Shown here: one piece after another, positions 1-5,967 of the stretch
Position numbering within the stretch: position 1 is the first letter of the stretch
How the letters are laid out: each line of letters begins with the position of its first letter
Origin: JAAKFL01 sp964629645
GTDB lineage: Bacteria; Chlamydiota; Chlamydiia; Chlamydiales; SLFE01
DNA length: 9,294 nt
Direction of reading: 5' to 3'
NCBI GenBank assembly: GCA_964629645.1
Contig: CAZVSU010000083.1
Location: forward strand, 1 to 9,294
Notes under the pieces: generated by a model
What the model was told of the DNA's origin: nothing
The model's input: only the letters and a program-made list of their open reading frames with translations
Database searches by the model: none
Position numbers and translations under genes: made by a program

Positions 1-528
1 CGGCCATAAAAGAACTCCGGTTTTGTTTTGGGTGCGCCTTTGGGCCGCCCCGCCCACTTTTTTATCAATGACAACATCATACTTTGTGGGATGGGCCATA
101 CAAAAATGGCGCGAAGGAGCCTTTTGGGGCGGAGGAGACGCCTTAAGCAAGGCAGGCTTCAGCGCCTCCCCTAAAAACTGCCCGATGACGGTCACCACCT
201 CGCGGTTGACATTGGCGTAGGACTCCATCGTATTGGGAGAGTAAAGGGGGTGGTCCTTTGGGATGACAAGGGAAAAGGTCGCATCGTAGGAATGGAAAAT
301 GATGCCGCCGCCTGTCGGCCTTTTTTGCAAGCTGAGCCCCTTTTGCCGAGCGGCATCGAGATCGAAGAACTGACCGGGGTCAATAAAGTGGCCGAAAGTC
401 GCAGCATCGCCCTGCCAATCGTAAATGTGCAAGACGGCTGCCGGCTCCCGCTCGAGATTTTCCAGAAGAAAAACATCCTGCCCCATATTTTCTGCTGCAG
501 AGGCTCGACCTGTTTCCCAAATCCTCAT
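1..528 (-). CDS. lplA: Lipoate-protein ligase A family protein, C-terminus cut by window edge
   Basis: N-terminal 176 residues of a BPL/LplA/LipB-fold enzyme. The frame stays open to base 1, so the C-terminus lies outside the window. The family signature is clear: a WQG...TFGHF segment near residues 38-48, KRPTGGG at 69-75 followed by a His at 79 (lipoate/ATP-binding loop), and DKKVGGAAQRR at 155-165, whose Lys157 matches the conserved catalytic lysine of LplA enzymes. Members activate lipoate with ATP and transfer it to E2 subunits of 2-oxoacid dehydrogenases or to GcvH in the cytoplasm. Some relatives (LipM, LipL) instead move octanoyl or lipoyl groups, and the visible part does not separate these. 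The ATG overlaps the TGA of the upstream gene (ATGA, 525-528), which suggests translational coupling. Chlamydiae commonly carry LplA-type genes. The family is confident; the exact activity is less so. Confidence 0.85.
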   Translation of the reverse strand, partial: MRIWETGRASAAENMGQDVFLLENLEREPAAVLHIYDWQGDAATFGHFIDPGQFFDLDAARQKGLSLQKRPTGGGIIFHSYDATFSLVIPKDHPLYSPNTMESYANVNREVVTVIGQFLGEALKPALLKASPPPQKAPSRHFCMAHPTKYDVVIDKKVGGAAQRRTQNKTGVLLWP

Positions 529-1202
529 AGCCTGACCGGCGGGTGGCCTTTTTTGATCAGCTTGTCCCCAAAAACATAGCCTCGACTTTTCCAGACATGG
601 GTATTGGGATCGCGGTCGCAGTAGGTGTAAACAGCGTCGGGAGTCGCATAAGAAATCAGCAAAAAGCGCTGCTTGCGCTGGACAAGAGCCGTCCAGTCGA
701 TCACACATTCAGGACTTAAAATCGTCACGCTGCCGGGCCCTGCGGGAAAGGGGCTCTCTTCCCCTTCGCCATCTCCTTCGAGCCCCACCAACATCAACGC
801 ATGCATCCCTTGAATCGAAAGAGCCTCCTCAAACGGGAGATCCCCGGCAAAAACGGACGAGTAATAGGGAGCCTCACCGGTTTCGGGAACAATGAGCTGA
901 TCGGAACCGAGAATGAACTTTTGCCTGTCAAAAAGGCTTTGGATCAAATCGGCAAAGCGATTTTGACACTCAAAACGTTTGAGCCGCTCGCTTTCTCGCC
1001 AAAGATCTTTTGTATAGGGAAACACCTCGGCAGGGGGAAGAGTCCGGGCAATCGCTTGTCGCGCCCCCGTTCGCATGGCAAGGGCTTTGCCCACTTCTCG
1101 ATTGATCTCTTCCAACTGCACTTGAGGGACAACATCGTCGAATTGAATGAAGTGATGCATCCGGAAATAACGTAGCTGCTCAGAGTCGACAATGATTTTC
1201 AT
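525..1202 (-). CDS. CT296-like protein, predicted degenerate Fe(II)/2-oxoglutarate dioxygenase fold
   Basis: A 225-residue soluble protein with no signal peptide or membrane segment. Its start (EQLRYFRMHHFIQF, then a VQLEEINREV helix) resembles the N-terminus of phytanoyl-CoA-dioxygenase-like proteins, and GPGSVTILSPECVIDW...RFLLISYA (156-186) resembles the last strands of that double-stranded beta helix. It lies divergently beside rnc, as CT296 does in C. trachomatis. CT296 was once proposed to be an iron-responsive repressor (DcrA), but its crystal structure showed a 2OG-Fe(II) fold lacking key enzymatic residues. No HxD or HxE motif exists here either, so enzymatic function is doubtful. 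I chose the ATG at 1202 because homology-like sequence begins there and a -10-like TACAAT lies 7 bases upstream. An in-frame ATG at 1295 would add 31 residues of unlikely composition. lplA follows with a 4-base overlap. The CT296 assignment is from fold-like pattern and position, not an alignment. Confidence 0.7.
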   Translation of the reverse strand: MKIIVDSEQLRYFRMHHFIQFDDVVPQVQLEEINREVGKALAMRTGARQAIARTLPPAEVFPYTKDLWRESERLKRFECQNRFADLIQSLFDRQKFILGSDQLIVPETGEAPYYSSVFAGDLPFEEALSIQGMHALMLVGLEGDGEGEESPFPAGPGSVTILSPECVIDWTALVQRKQRFLLISYATPDAVYTYCDRDPNTHVWKSRGYVFGDKLIKKGHPPVRL

Positions 1203-1209
1203 AGCATTG

Positions 1210-1238
1210 ATTGTAAACGTGAAGGACATATTCACCAA
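1210..1238 (-). promoter_or_regulatory. Putative promoter of the CT296-like/lplA unit
   Basis: On the minus strand, TTGGTG (1233-1238) and TACAAT (1210-1215) are separated by 17 bases. The -10 matches the sigma-70 consensus at 5 of 6 positions; the -35 matches only 3 of 6. The -10 ends 7 bases before the ATG at 1202, so transcription would start about at the start codon. No Shine-Dalgarno sequence is visible there. If the gene really begins at 1295, this site would lie inside it and the call would be wrong. Confidence 0.35.
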
Positions 1239-1349
1239 GACAAAAATCCGCGCGCGTCCTCGCATGAGTTCACTTTTCAAAAAGACTTTTGACATGGAGA
1301 ATCTTTGAGGGGATACTTTTTTTTAGACTCTCGGACAAAAAATCAAGGG

Positions 1350-1379
1350 TTGAATCGGAATTTTGACTTCCTCTAAAAT
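1350..1379 (+). promoter_or_regulatory. Putative promoter of rnc-radA
   Basis: TTGAAT (1350-1355) and TAAAAT (1374-1379) are spaced by 18 bases; they match the sigma-70 hexamers at 4 and 5 of 6 positions. The -10 ends 7 bases before the rnc ATG at 1387, so the mRNA would be leaderless or nearly so, which fits the absence of a Shine-Dalgarno sequence. An in-frame TTG at 1363 would place the promoter within the gene and is less likely. Confidence 0.4.
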
Positions 1380-1386
1380 CGGGCCC

Positions 1387-2097
1387 ATGAATCGCATTGA
1401 ACAGACATACGCCAAGGTGCATGAAATCCAAAACAGGATTGGCTATCGTTTTCGCGATCCCTCCCTCCTCATCTTAGCCCTGGTCCACCGCTCGTTTGTC
1501 AATGAGAACAGAGACCATATCGACCAGCACAACGAAAGGCTTGAGTTTCTCGGCGATTCTGTTCTGGGGGTGATCATCTCTGAGTACCTCTACCGCTATC
1601 TCCCCGAAACACCGGAAGGGGAGCTCTCTTATCTGCGCTCTCGGCTTGTCGAAGCGAGTTCTTGCGCCGGCTACGTGCAAAAGCTCTTAATCGAGGATTA
1701 CATCCTCTTGGGAAAGGGCGAACAGCTCAACGACGGAAGGGGGCGCAGCTCCATCCTCGCCGATCTCTTTGAAGCGCTCGTCGGCGCTATTTTTCTTGAT
1801 GGAGGCACCGAAGCGGCCCGCCGCTTTATTTTTCAAAACTTTTCTTCCGAGATCAATGCGATCATGCAGCGCCCCGACCACAACTGGAAGGCCCTTCTCC
1901 AAGACTATTCTCAGAAAAATTACCAAGAACCGCCAAAATATGTGGTGCTTGAAGAGTCGGGACCCGACCACAGCAAAGTGTTTGTGATCTCAGTGCAAAT
2001 CCAAGGGAAAGAGTTTGGCAGAGGGTCGGGCTCGTCGAAAAAAGAGGCGCAGCAATCGGCTGCGGAAGCGGCGATTCTTAAACTGGGGTTAGCATAA
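1387..2097 (+). CDS. rnc: Ribonuclease III
   Basis: A 236-residue protein of the usual length for bacterial RNase III, the endonuclease that cleaves double-stranded RNA during rRNA and mRNA processing. The N-terminal catalytic domain (about 1-155) carries the signature NERLEFLGDSVL at 49-60, with Glu53 and Asp57. It also carries the second metal-binding segment ADLFEALVGAIFLDGG (125-140), with Asp126 and Glu129. The C-terminal double-stranded-RNA-binding domain spans about 163-235 and contains GKEFGRGSGSSKKEAQQSAA, typical of the final beta-strand and helix. All catalytic acidic residues are present. The ATG at 1387 gives the family length; an upstream in-frame TTG at 1363 would add only 8 residues. 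The stop codon directly abuts the radA ATG, so the two are almost certainly one transcript. The same order occurs in C. trachomatis (CT297-CT298). Confidence 0.97.
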   Translation: MNRIEQTYAKVHEIQNRIGYRFRDPSLLILALVHRSFVNENRDHIDQHNERLEFLGDSVLGVIISEYLYRYLPETPEGELSYLRSRLVEASSCAGYVQKLLIEDYILLGKGEQLNDGRGRSSILADLFEALVGAIFLDGGTEAARRFIFQNFSSEINAIMQRPDHNWKALLQDYSQKNYQEPPKYVVLEESGPDHSKVFVISVQIQGKEFGRGSGSSKKEAQQSAAEAAILKLGLA

Positions 2098-3483
2098 ATG
2101 GCCAAAGCGAAAAACGTCTGGTACTGTTCCAACTGCGGACACAAGCAGTATAAATGGGCGGGGCAATGCCCGAAGTGCCTCGAGTGGAACACAATGCATG
2201 AAGAAATCGAGCTTCCCGAGAGCACAAAACGATTCGAAGCGCAAAAACTCAAGACCAACAAACCGATCCGCATTCACGAAGTGAAGCAGGACCGCACTCC
2301 CCGCATGACAACAGGCATCCAAGAATTCGATCGCCTGATTGGAAAAGGCGTTGTCCCAGGGTCTTTGACTCTTGTCGGAGGACATCCGGGAATCGGTAAA
2401 TCGACGCTTCTCTTGCAGCTCTCCAATGCTTTAGCCGCCCAGGGGCTCACTATTCTTTACGTCTGCGGCGAAGAGTCTGTCGAGCAGACGTCGCTCAGAG
2501 CAAAACGTCTCAACATCTCAACAGAGAATTTGTGGCTGCTCAGCGAAACGCAGTTCACCCATATCAAAACCCAAATTGAAGAGATACAGCCCGATGTCGT
2601 GATTGTGGATTCGATCCAGATCGTCTACAAAGGAGAGCTCAATTCTGCGCCCGGCTCGGTCTCCCAGGTGAGAGAAACCACGACAGAATTTATGCACATC
2701 GCCAAAGGGATGAACATCGCAACATTTTTAGTGGGGCATGTGACCAAAAGCGGAGAGATTGCCGGACCGAAAGTTCTCGAACATCTTGTCGACACCGTCC
2801 TTTATTTTGAAGGGGATAAAGCGCACAACTACCGCATGGTCCGCGTGGTTAAAAATCGTTTCGGCCCAACTGATGAAATCGCCGTGTTCAACATGACCGA
2901 AGCGGGCCTTGTCGAAGTGCCCAACCCTTCCCAAATTTTCCTGGAGGAAAGACGAAAAGGGGTGATGGGATCGGTGATCATCCCGACAGTCGAAGGATCC
3001 CGCCCTATTCTCGTCGAAGTGCAGGCGCTTGTAACGCCGACAGCCTTCAGCACCCCTTCAAGAAGAAGCACCGGGATCGACACCAACCGCATGGGGCTTT
3101 TACTCGCTGTTTTAGAAAAAAGGCTGCGTTATCCCATGCACCAAACCGATGTCTTCGTCGCTGTCGCAGGAGGCATGAAAATCTCCGAGCCGGCAATTGA
3201 TCTTGGCATTCTTGTCGCCGTTGCCTCGTCCCTCAGAAACCATCTGCTCCACCCCGAAACAACGGTTATGGGTGAGGTCGGATTAAGCGGTGAAGTCAGA
3301 AGTGTCCCAAGAGCCGAAAACCGCATCAAAGAAGCCATTCAAATGGGATTCCAAAAGTGCTATATTCCGAAGCACAACCTCAAAGGAATCCCCAAAGCCT
3401 TAAGGGACAAAATCGATATTGTCCCTGTCGAAATGGTCGAAGAGGCGATTGACCTCCTACTCCCCGAAGGGGTGAAAACCTAG
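2098..3483 (+). CDS. radA: DNA repair protein RadA (Sms)
   Basis: A 461-residue RadA, the RecA-like ATP-dependent branch-migration helicase that processes recombination intermediates. In order, it has: a C4 zinc finger with Cys10, Cys13, Cys24 and Cys27 (YCSNCG...GQCPKC); the Walker A loop GHPGIGKST at 95-103; Walker B VVIVDSIQ around 167-174; the RadA-specific KNRFG motif at 252-256; and a C-terminal Lon-protease-like domain from about 290 to 455 (GGMKISEPAIDLGILVAVAS and GEVGLSGEVR are characteristic). Length and all motifs are normal, so it should be functional. The start codon immediately follows the rnc stop. A weak GGGG (2086-2089) lies 8 bases before the ATG, so translation is probably coupled to rnc. 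The last 27 bases overlap the opposite-strand gene at 3457-3648. Confidence 0.97.
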   Translation: MAKAKNVWYCSNCGHKQYKWAGQCPKCLEWNTMHEEIELPESTKRFEAQKLKTNKPIRIHEVKQDRTPRMTTGIQEFDRLIGKGVVPGSLTLVGGHPGIGKSTLLLQLSNALAAQGLTILYVCGEESVEQTSLRAKRLNISTENLWLLSETQFTHIKTQIEEIQPDVVIVDSIQIVYKGELNSAPGSVSQVRETTTEFMHIAKGMNIATFLVGHVTKSGEIAGPKVLEHLVDTVLYFEGDKAHNYRMVRVVKNRFGPTDEIAVFNMTEAGLVEVPNPSQIFLEERRKGVMGSVIIPTVEGSRPILVEVQALVTPTAFSTPSRRSTGIDTNRMGLLLAVLEKRLRYPMHQTDVFVAVAGGMKISEPAIDLGILVAVASSLRNHLLHPETTVMGEVGLSGEVRSVPRAENRIKEAIQMGFQKCYIPKHNLKGIPKALRDKIDIVPVEMVEEAIDLLLPEGVKT

Positions 3484-3648
3484 CTCAGGATAATCGATCA
3501 TCGCTTCAGCGGCGGCTTTCAGGGTGGCAATGCCGTTTTGAAACCCGACTCTCGTGAGCAAATCATTTAAGTGCGTGATTTCAGCAACGAGGTGATCTTC
3601 TCTTGTCTCCAGCCTCGCAAGCCTTTTCAATAATTCTTGTGTTTCCAT
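3457..3648 (-). CDS. Small predicted coiled-coil protein of unknown function
   Basis: A 63-residue protein I cannot assign to a family. Residues 1-35 (METQELLKRLARLETREDHL, then VAEITHLNDLL) show heptad spacing of leucine, isoleucine and valine between charged residues, so a short coiled coil is likely. The rest (GIATLKAAAEAMIDYP) is a probable second helix. It has no signal peptide, membrane segment or cysteines. Evidence that it is real: a purine-rich AGGGGAG (3652-3658) just before the ATG, though only 3 bases from it, and a good upstream promoter (TTAACA-17-TATCTT). Its 3' end overlaps radA by 27 bases in convergent orientation. In size and helical character it resembles SlyX-like or other small scaffold proteins, but nothing specific supports such a name. 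Confidence 0.6.
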   Translation of the reverse strand: METQELLKRLARLETREDHLVAEITHLNDLLTRVGFQNGIATLKAAAEAMIDYPELGFHPFGE

Positions 3649-3673
3649 ATTCTCCCCTACTCTTAGGACTCGA

Positions 3674-3702
3674 AAGATATGAGTGTATCGACCGCGTGTT
3701 AA
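3674..3702 (-). promoter_or_regulatory. Putative promoter of the small coiled-coil gene
   Basis: On the minus strand, TTAACA (3697-3702, 5 of 6 to consensus) and TATCTT (3674-3679, 4 of 6) are separated by exactly 17 bases. The predicted transcription start lies about 20 bases before the ATG at 3648, leaving room for the AGGGGAG ribosome-binding site. The -35 overlaps the stop codon of ogt (3699-3701), so the small gene could also be read from the ogt transcript. Confidence 0.45.
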
Positions 3703-4172
3703 GAATGATTAAAAACCGCCCCTTCAAATTCTAGCAGTTCTTTTTTGAGGCGCACCCCTTGCGAAAAGCCTCGCAGGGAACGATCCGCAGCCAAAACGCG
3801 ATGACAGGGAATCAGAAGAGGAAAAGGATTGGACCCGCAGGCGGCTCCAACGGCCCTTGCTCCCCCGTCGCATCCCACTTTTTGCGCCCCTTCTCCATAG
3901 GAAGATGTCTGCCCAAAAGGAATCGTTTGAATCCATTTGAGGACCTCTTTTTGAAAGGGAGACGCCTGTGAAAGATCCAAAATCAAGGGGCTGACCGCCG
4001 CCTCTTTTCTAGCATAGGCAGCACACCAAGTCACGAGCCCCTCGCTCTGCTTGTTAATTTTCAATGTGAAGACATCCGCCGGCTCTAAAACAGTGTTTTG
4101 AAGCTCCCCGTTTTTTACCATCGCTCTCAAGCAAATTTTAGGCCCCCCGCAAAACGAAAATTCCATCGACAT
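3699..4172 (-). CDS. ogt: Methylated-DNA--protein-cysteine S-methyltransferase (O6-alkylguanine repair)
   Basis: A 157-residue single-use DNA repair protein that moves the alkyl group from O6-alkylguanine onto its own cysteine. The C-terminal DNA-binding domain (about 70-155) is complete. FQKEVLKWIQTIPFGQTSSY begins the helix-turn-helix region, ARAVGAACGSNPFPL (105-119) carries Arg106 of the recognition helix and the conserved Asn, and IPCHRV (121-126) has acceptor Cys123. GFSQGVRLKKELLEFEG is the normal C-terminal helix. The N-terminal RNase-H-like domain is short, as in Ogt/AdaB-type proteins, and there is no Ada regulatory domain. AAGGAG (4182-4187) lies 9 bases before the ATG, which supports this start. 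C. trachomatis has its homologue (CT477, called ada) two genes from pheT; here extra genes separate them. It is divergent from the gene at 4203 with only 30 bases between start codons. Confidence 0.95.
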   Translation of the reverse strand: MSMEFSFCGGPKICLRAMVKNGELQNTVLEPADVFTLKINKQSEGLVTWCAAYARKEAAVSPLILDLSQASPFQKEVLKWIQTIPFGQTSSYGEGAQKVGCDGGARAVGAACGSNPFPLLIPCHRVLAADRSLRGFSQGVRLKKELLEFEGAVFNHS

Positions 4173-4194
4173 ATTCCTCAGCTCCTTTTATGAT
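4166..4194 (+). promoter_or_regulatory. Putative promoter of the 180-residue protein/ferredoxin unit
   Basis: TCGACA (4166-4171, 5 of 6 to the -35 consensus) and TATGAT (4189-4194, 5 of 6 to the -10 consensus) are spaced by the ideal 17 bases. The -10 ends 8 bases before the ATG at 4203, so the transcript would begin about 2 bases upstream of the start codon. No Shine-Dalgarno sequence is present on this strand. The -35 sits over the start codon of the divergent ogt gene, so use of the two promoters may interfere. Confidence 0.5.
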
Positions 4195-4202
4195 AGTCCC
4201 TT

Positions 4203-4745
4203 ATGTTTGCCCTCGATTATGTTTGGAAAAATGGCGCTCCCGTACTCATCAATCACCGTAAGGGGCCTCTTGCGGAGGGCATATCATTTAAGCTTGTCTC
4301 CGATTCCTATCAAAAACATCTCACCCTTGAAATGTATCGGGACGGGGCCTACGATCATACCATATACGACTCTTTGATACTAGATTTTCGAAAGCTAAAG
4401 CCCGTCGATCAGACAGGATGGAGACAAGAGATCGCCGTCCGCAATCAAGACGAGCACAAAGTGCTCATTCGCGACTTGGATGACCGCGTGATCCACATTG
4501 AGTGTCACACCTTTGAAAACAGCATTTGCAGACAATGCCTGATATACAGCTGCCACGGTTGGCTGGCTGCTTACCACAAGCTTTTTTACGTCGCCTTTGG
4601 CGATCCCTTTAACGGCGTCATCCTCTACGACACCCATCACAAGCCGGTGGTGATCAAAAAATACGATGTCGACGGATCAAATGACTTCACCACACTAAAA
4701 TCAGAAACCTGGGACATGAAACATGCCGCAATTGACCATCAATGA
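4203..4745 (+). CDS. Uncharacterised protein with a Cys/His cluster, coupled to ferredoxin
   Basis: I do not recognise this 180-residue protein. It appears soluble and mostly beta-rich, with no signal peptide or membrane segment. It alternates charged and aromatic residues (LDYVWKNGAPVLINHRKG at 4-21; LILDFRKLKP at 58-67). The notable feature is ECHTFENSICRQCLIYSCHG at 100-119: Cys101, Cys109, Cys112 and Cys117 with His102 and His118 fall within 18 residues, and the protein has no other cysteines. Such a cluster could bind zinc or an iron-sulfur centre, or it could be structural. The gene overlaps the ferredoxin start by 23 bases, so the two are probably co-translated, making a redox link plausible but unproven. 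A -10/-35 pair directly precedes the ATG and there is no ribosome-binding site, which suggests a leaderless mRNA. It is probably a real gene because of its length, promoter and coupling. Confidence 0.7.
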   Translation: MFALDYVWKNGAPVLINHRKGPLAEGISFKLVSDSYQKHLTLEMYRDGAYDHTIYDSLILDFRKLKPVDQTGWRQEIAVRNQDEHKVLIRDLDDRVIHIECHTFENSICRQCLIYSCHGWLAAYHKLFYVAFGDPFNGVILYDTHHKPVVIKKYDVDGSNDFTTLKSETWDMKHAAIDHQ

Positions 4746-5016
4746 AAAAGACCCCGTCACTTTTGAAGAAGGGGCAGAACTGACCAAAATTGCTGAAAGA
4801 CATCCTGAACTCCCCCTAAAATTTGGGTGCCGACGGGGGCGATGCGGAGTGTGTGCGATTCGTATCGTCGAAGGAGGCGACGCTTTGACCAAACAGTCAG
4901 AAGAGGAGCGCGATACCTTAAGGCGCAAAGGGCTGCCGACAGAGAATTACCGGCTGGGATGCCAATGCGCCCTAAATGGCTCAGCCGCTATTGCGACCGC
5001 TCCTGATGCGTCATGA
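4723..5016 (+). CDS. [2Fe-2S] ferredoxin, plant type
   Basis: A 97-residue small electron carrier. The cluster-binding pattern is intact: FGCRRGRCGVCAIRIVEG places Cys36, Cys41 and Cys44 in the C-x4-C-x2-C loop, and the fourth ligand is Cys80 in YRLGCQCALNG. Cys82 is an extra residue often seen in this family. The N-terminal beta-hairpin (LTINEKDPVTFEEGAEL) and the LTKQSEEERD helix are standard. The family passes single electrons between reductases and oxygenases, hydrogenases or biosynthetic enzymes; the partner here is unknown. GGGA (4711-4714) lies 8 bases upstream of the ATG, inside the preceding gene, which overlaps by 23 bases. The last 29 bases overlap the convergent lipoprotein gene. 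C. trachomatis also encodes a ferredoxin of this type (CT059, from memory), but not in this neighbourhood. Confidence 0.93.
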   Translation: MPQLTINEKDPVTFEEGAELTKIAERHPELPLKFGCRRGRCGVCAIRIVEGGDALTKQSEEERDTLRRKGLPTENYRLGCQCALNGSAAIATAPDAS

Positions 5017-5950
5017 ACTGCTCTTTTTTTCCTTTGGGCATTAAGCCGTCGCGATAGTACCACTCGGTTTTAACAATCTCGTCGATGTAGCGCCTGTGGG
5101 GGCCGTGCTTTTTTCCCTCGAACCAGGTGACCTCTTCGACGAGATCGCAGCCGTTGCGGTACACCTTCTCGACACCCTCTCGGTGTCCGTCGACATAGGG
5201 AATCTCTTTCCAGACGAGTCCATTTTTGTACTCAACAGTTAGACCGTGCTGCTTGCCTGCAATCCAACTTTCCGTCGTATTGGGTTCGCCTGAGGGATGA
5301 AAGGTTTGCCGCACCCCTTCTACTTTTCCATTGACATACGGCGTTTCGCTTTCGAGCACTTGGTTGGGGTGGTAGGTGAGCACGAGTGCCGGGACGCCTG
5401 CGCTTATCTGCTCGTTTCTTAAATGAGTGCCATAAAAATCGCGCACGATTCTCATCCCTTCACCGTCGTCAACACGTGACTCTAACTGATGCTGGGCCGT
5501 GTAGTACTGACCGGTGATGAGTCGATCGCCCCGATACGTTTCGACAGATTGTGGTGACGAGCTTTCGTACCAAGTCGTTTTTTCGTATTGATTGTTTGCA
5601 CAAAATCGAATTTCTTCCCTCGGCCAGCCATTTTCGTTATTGAAGGTCTGTTTGACCAGCTTGCCATTGTCGTAGTGGTCGATCCGCTCAATCGTGTCGC
5701 TATGGGGAAACGAATAAGTCGACTCTCCATGCAAAGAACCGCGTACGTAGAGGTTGGTGACGTTGACGCCGTTAGCGAGTGTTGTGATCACCGTACCGTC
5801 TTTGCCGCGCGACTCCCAATCTTCTGAAGGGACCTCGAGTCCATATTTGTGGACATACTTTTGCTTCACTACGTCCCCTTGAGAAGGAGAACCGCAAGAG
5901 GTGAGCGAAGCGACGGCCGCTGCTGCGAGTGCTAGTGTCTGCTTTTTCAT
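4988..5950 (-). CDS. MORN-type repeat lipoprotein (CT476-like)
   Basis: A 320-residue secreted lipoprotein. The N-terminus MKKQTLALAAAAVASLTSCG is a signal peptide ending in an LTSC lipobox, so Cys19 should be lipidated and the protein membrane-anchored outside the cytoplasm. The C-terminal half has four imperfect repeats of the MORN_2/YwqK type with a recurring G-[KH]-x-[EHR]-G core: YVNGKVEGVRQTFHPSG (205-221), WIAGKQHGLTVEYKNG (229-244), YVDGHREGVEKVYRNG (252-267) and WFEGKKHGPHRRYID (276-290). Weaker units occur earlier (YVRGSLHGESTY at 68-79). Such repeats form beta-strand surfaces; the ligand is unknown. AAGGGG (5957-5962) lies 6 bases before the ATG. It starts 17 bases after the pheT stop, so it is probably co-transcribed with pheT, matching the pheT-CT476 pair of C. 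trachomatis. The pairing has no obvious functional logic. Its 3' end overlaps the ferredoxin gene by 29 bases. Confidence 0.85.
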   Translation of the reverse strand: MKKQTLALAAAAVASLTSCGSPSQGDVVKQKYVHKYGLEVPSEDWESRGKDGTVITTLANGVNVTNLYVRGSLHGESTYSFPHSDTIERIDHYDNGKLVKQTFNNENGWPREEIRFCANNQYEKTTWYESSSPQSVETYRGDRLITGQYYTAQHQLESRVDDGEGMRIVRDFYGTHLRNEQISAGVPALVLTYHPNQVLESETPYVNGKVEGVRQTFHPSGEPNTTESWIAGKQHGLTVEYKNGLVWKEIPYVDGHREGVEKVYRNGCDLVEEVTWFEGKKHGPHRRYIDEIVKTEWYYRDGLMPKGKKEQFMTHQERSQ

Positions 5951-5967
5951 AATTTTCCCCTTAAGTG

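Noticed and set aside
192..579. Plus- and minus-strand alternative frames across the lplA region
   Set aside because: They lie across the lplA frame, which carries clear RPTGGG and KVGGAAQRR motifs, and show no recognisable protein character.
1203..1295. A 31-residue N-terminal extension of the CT296-like protein from the ATG at 1295
   Set aside because: No ribosome-binding site precedes it, the added residues do not resemble the fold, and a -10-like hexamer lies just before the ATG at 1202. It cannot be fully excluded.
3466..3476. CCCCGAAGGGG near the radA end as a terminator hairpin
   Set aside because: The stem is only four pairs with a 3-base loop, no U-run follows, and it lies inside the coding sequence of both overlapping genes.
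5020..5031. A run of T after the ferredoxin stop as a rho-independent terminator
   Set aside because: No stable GC-rich hairpin precedes it. On the other strand the run is simply lysine codons of the lipoprotein gene (KGKKEQF).
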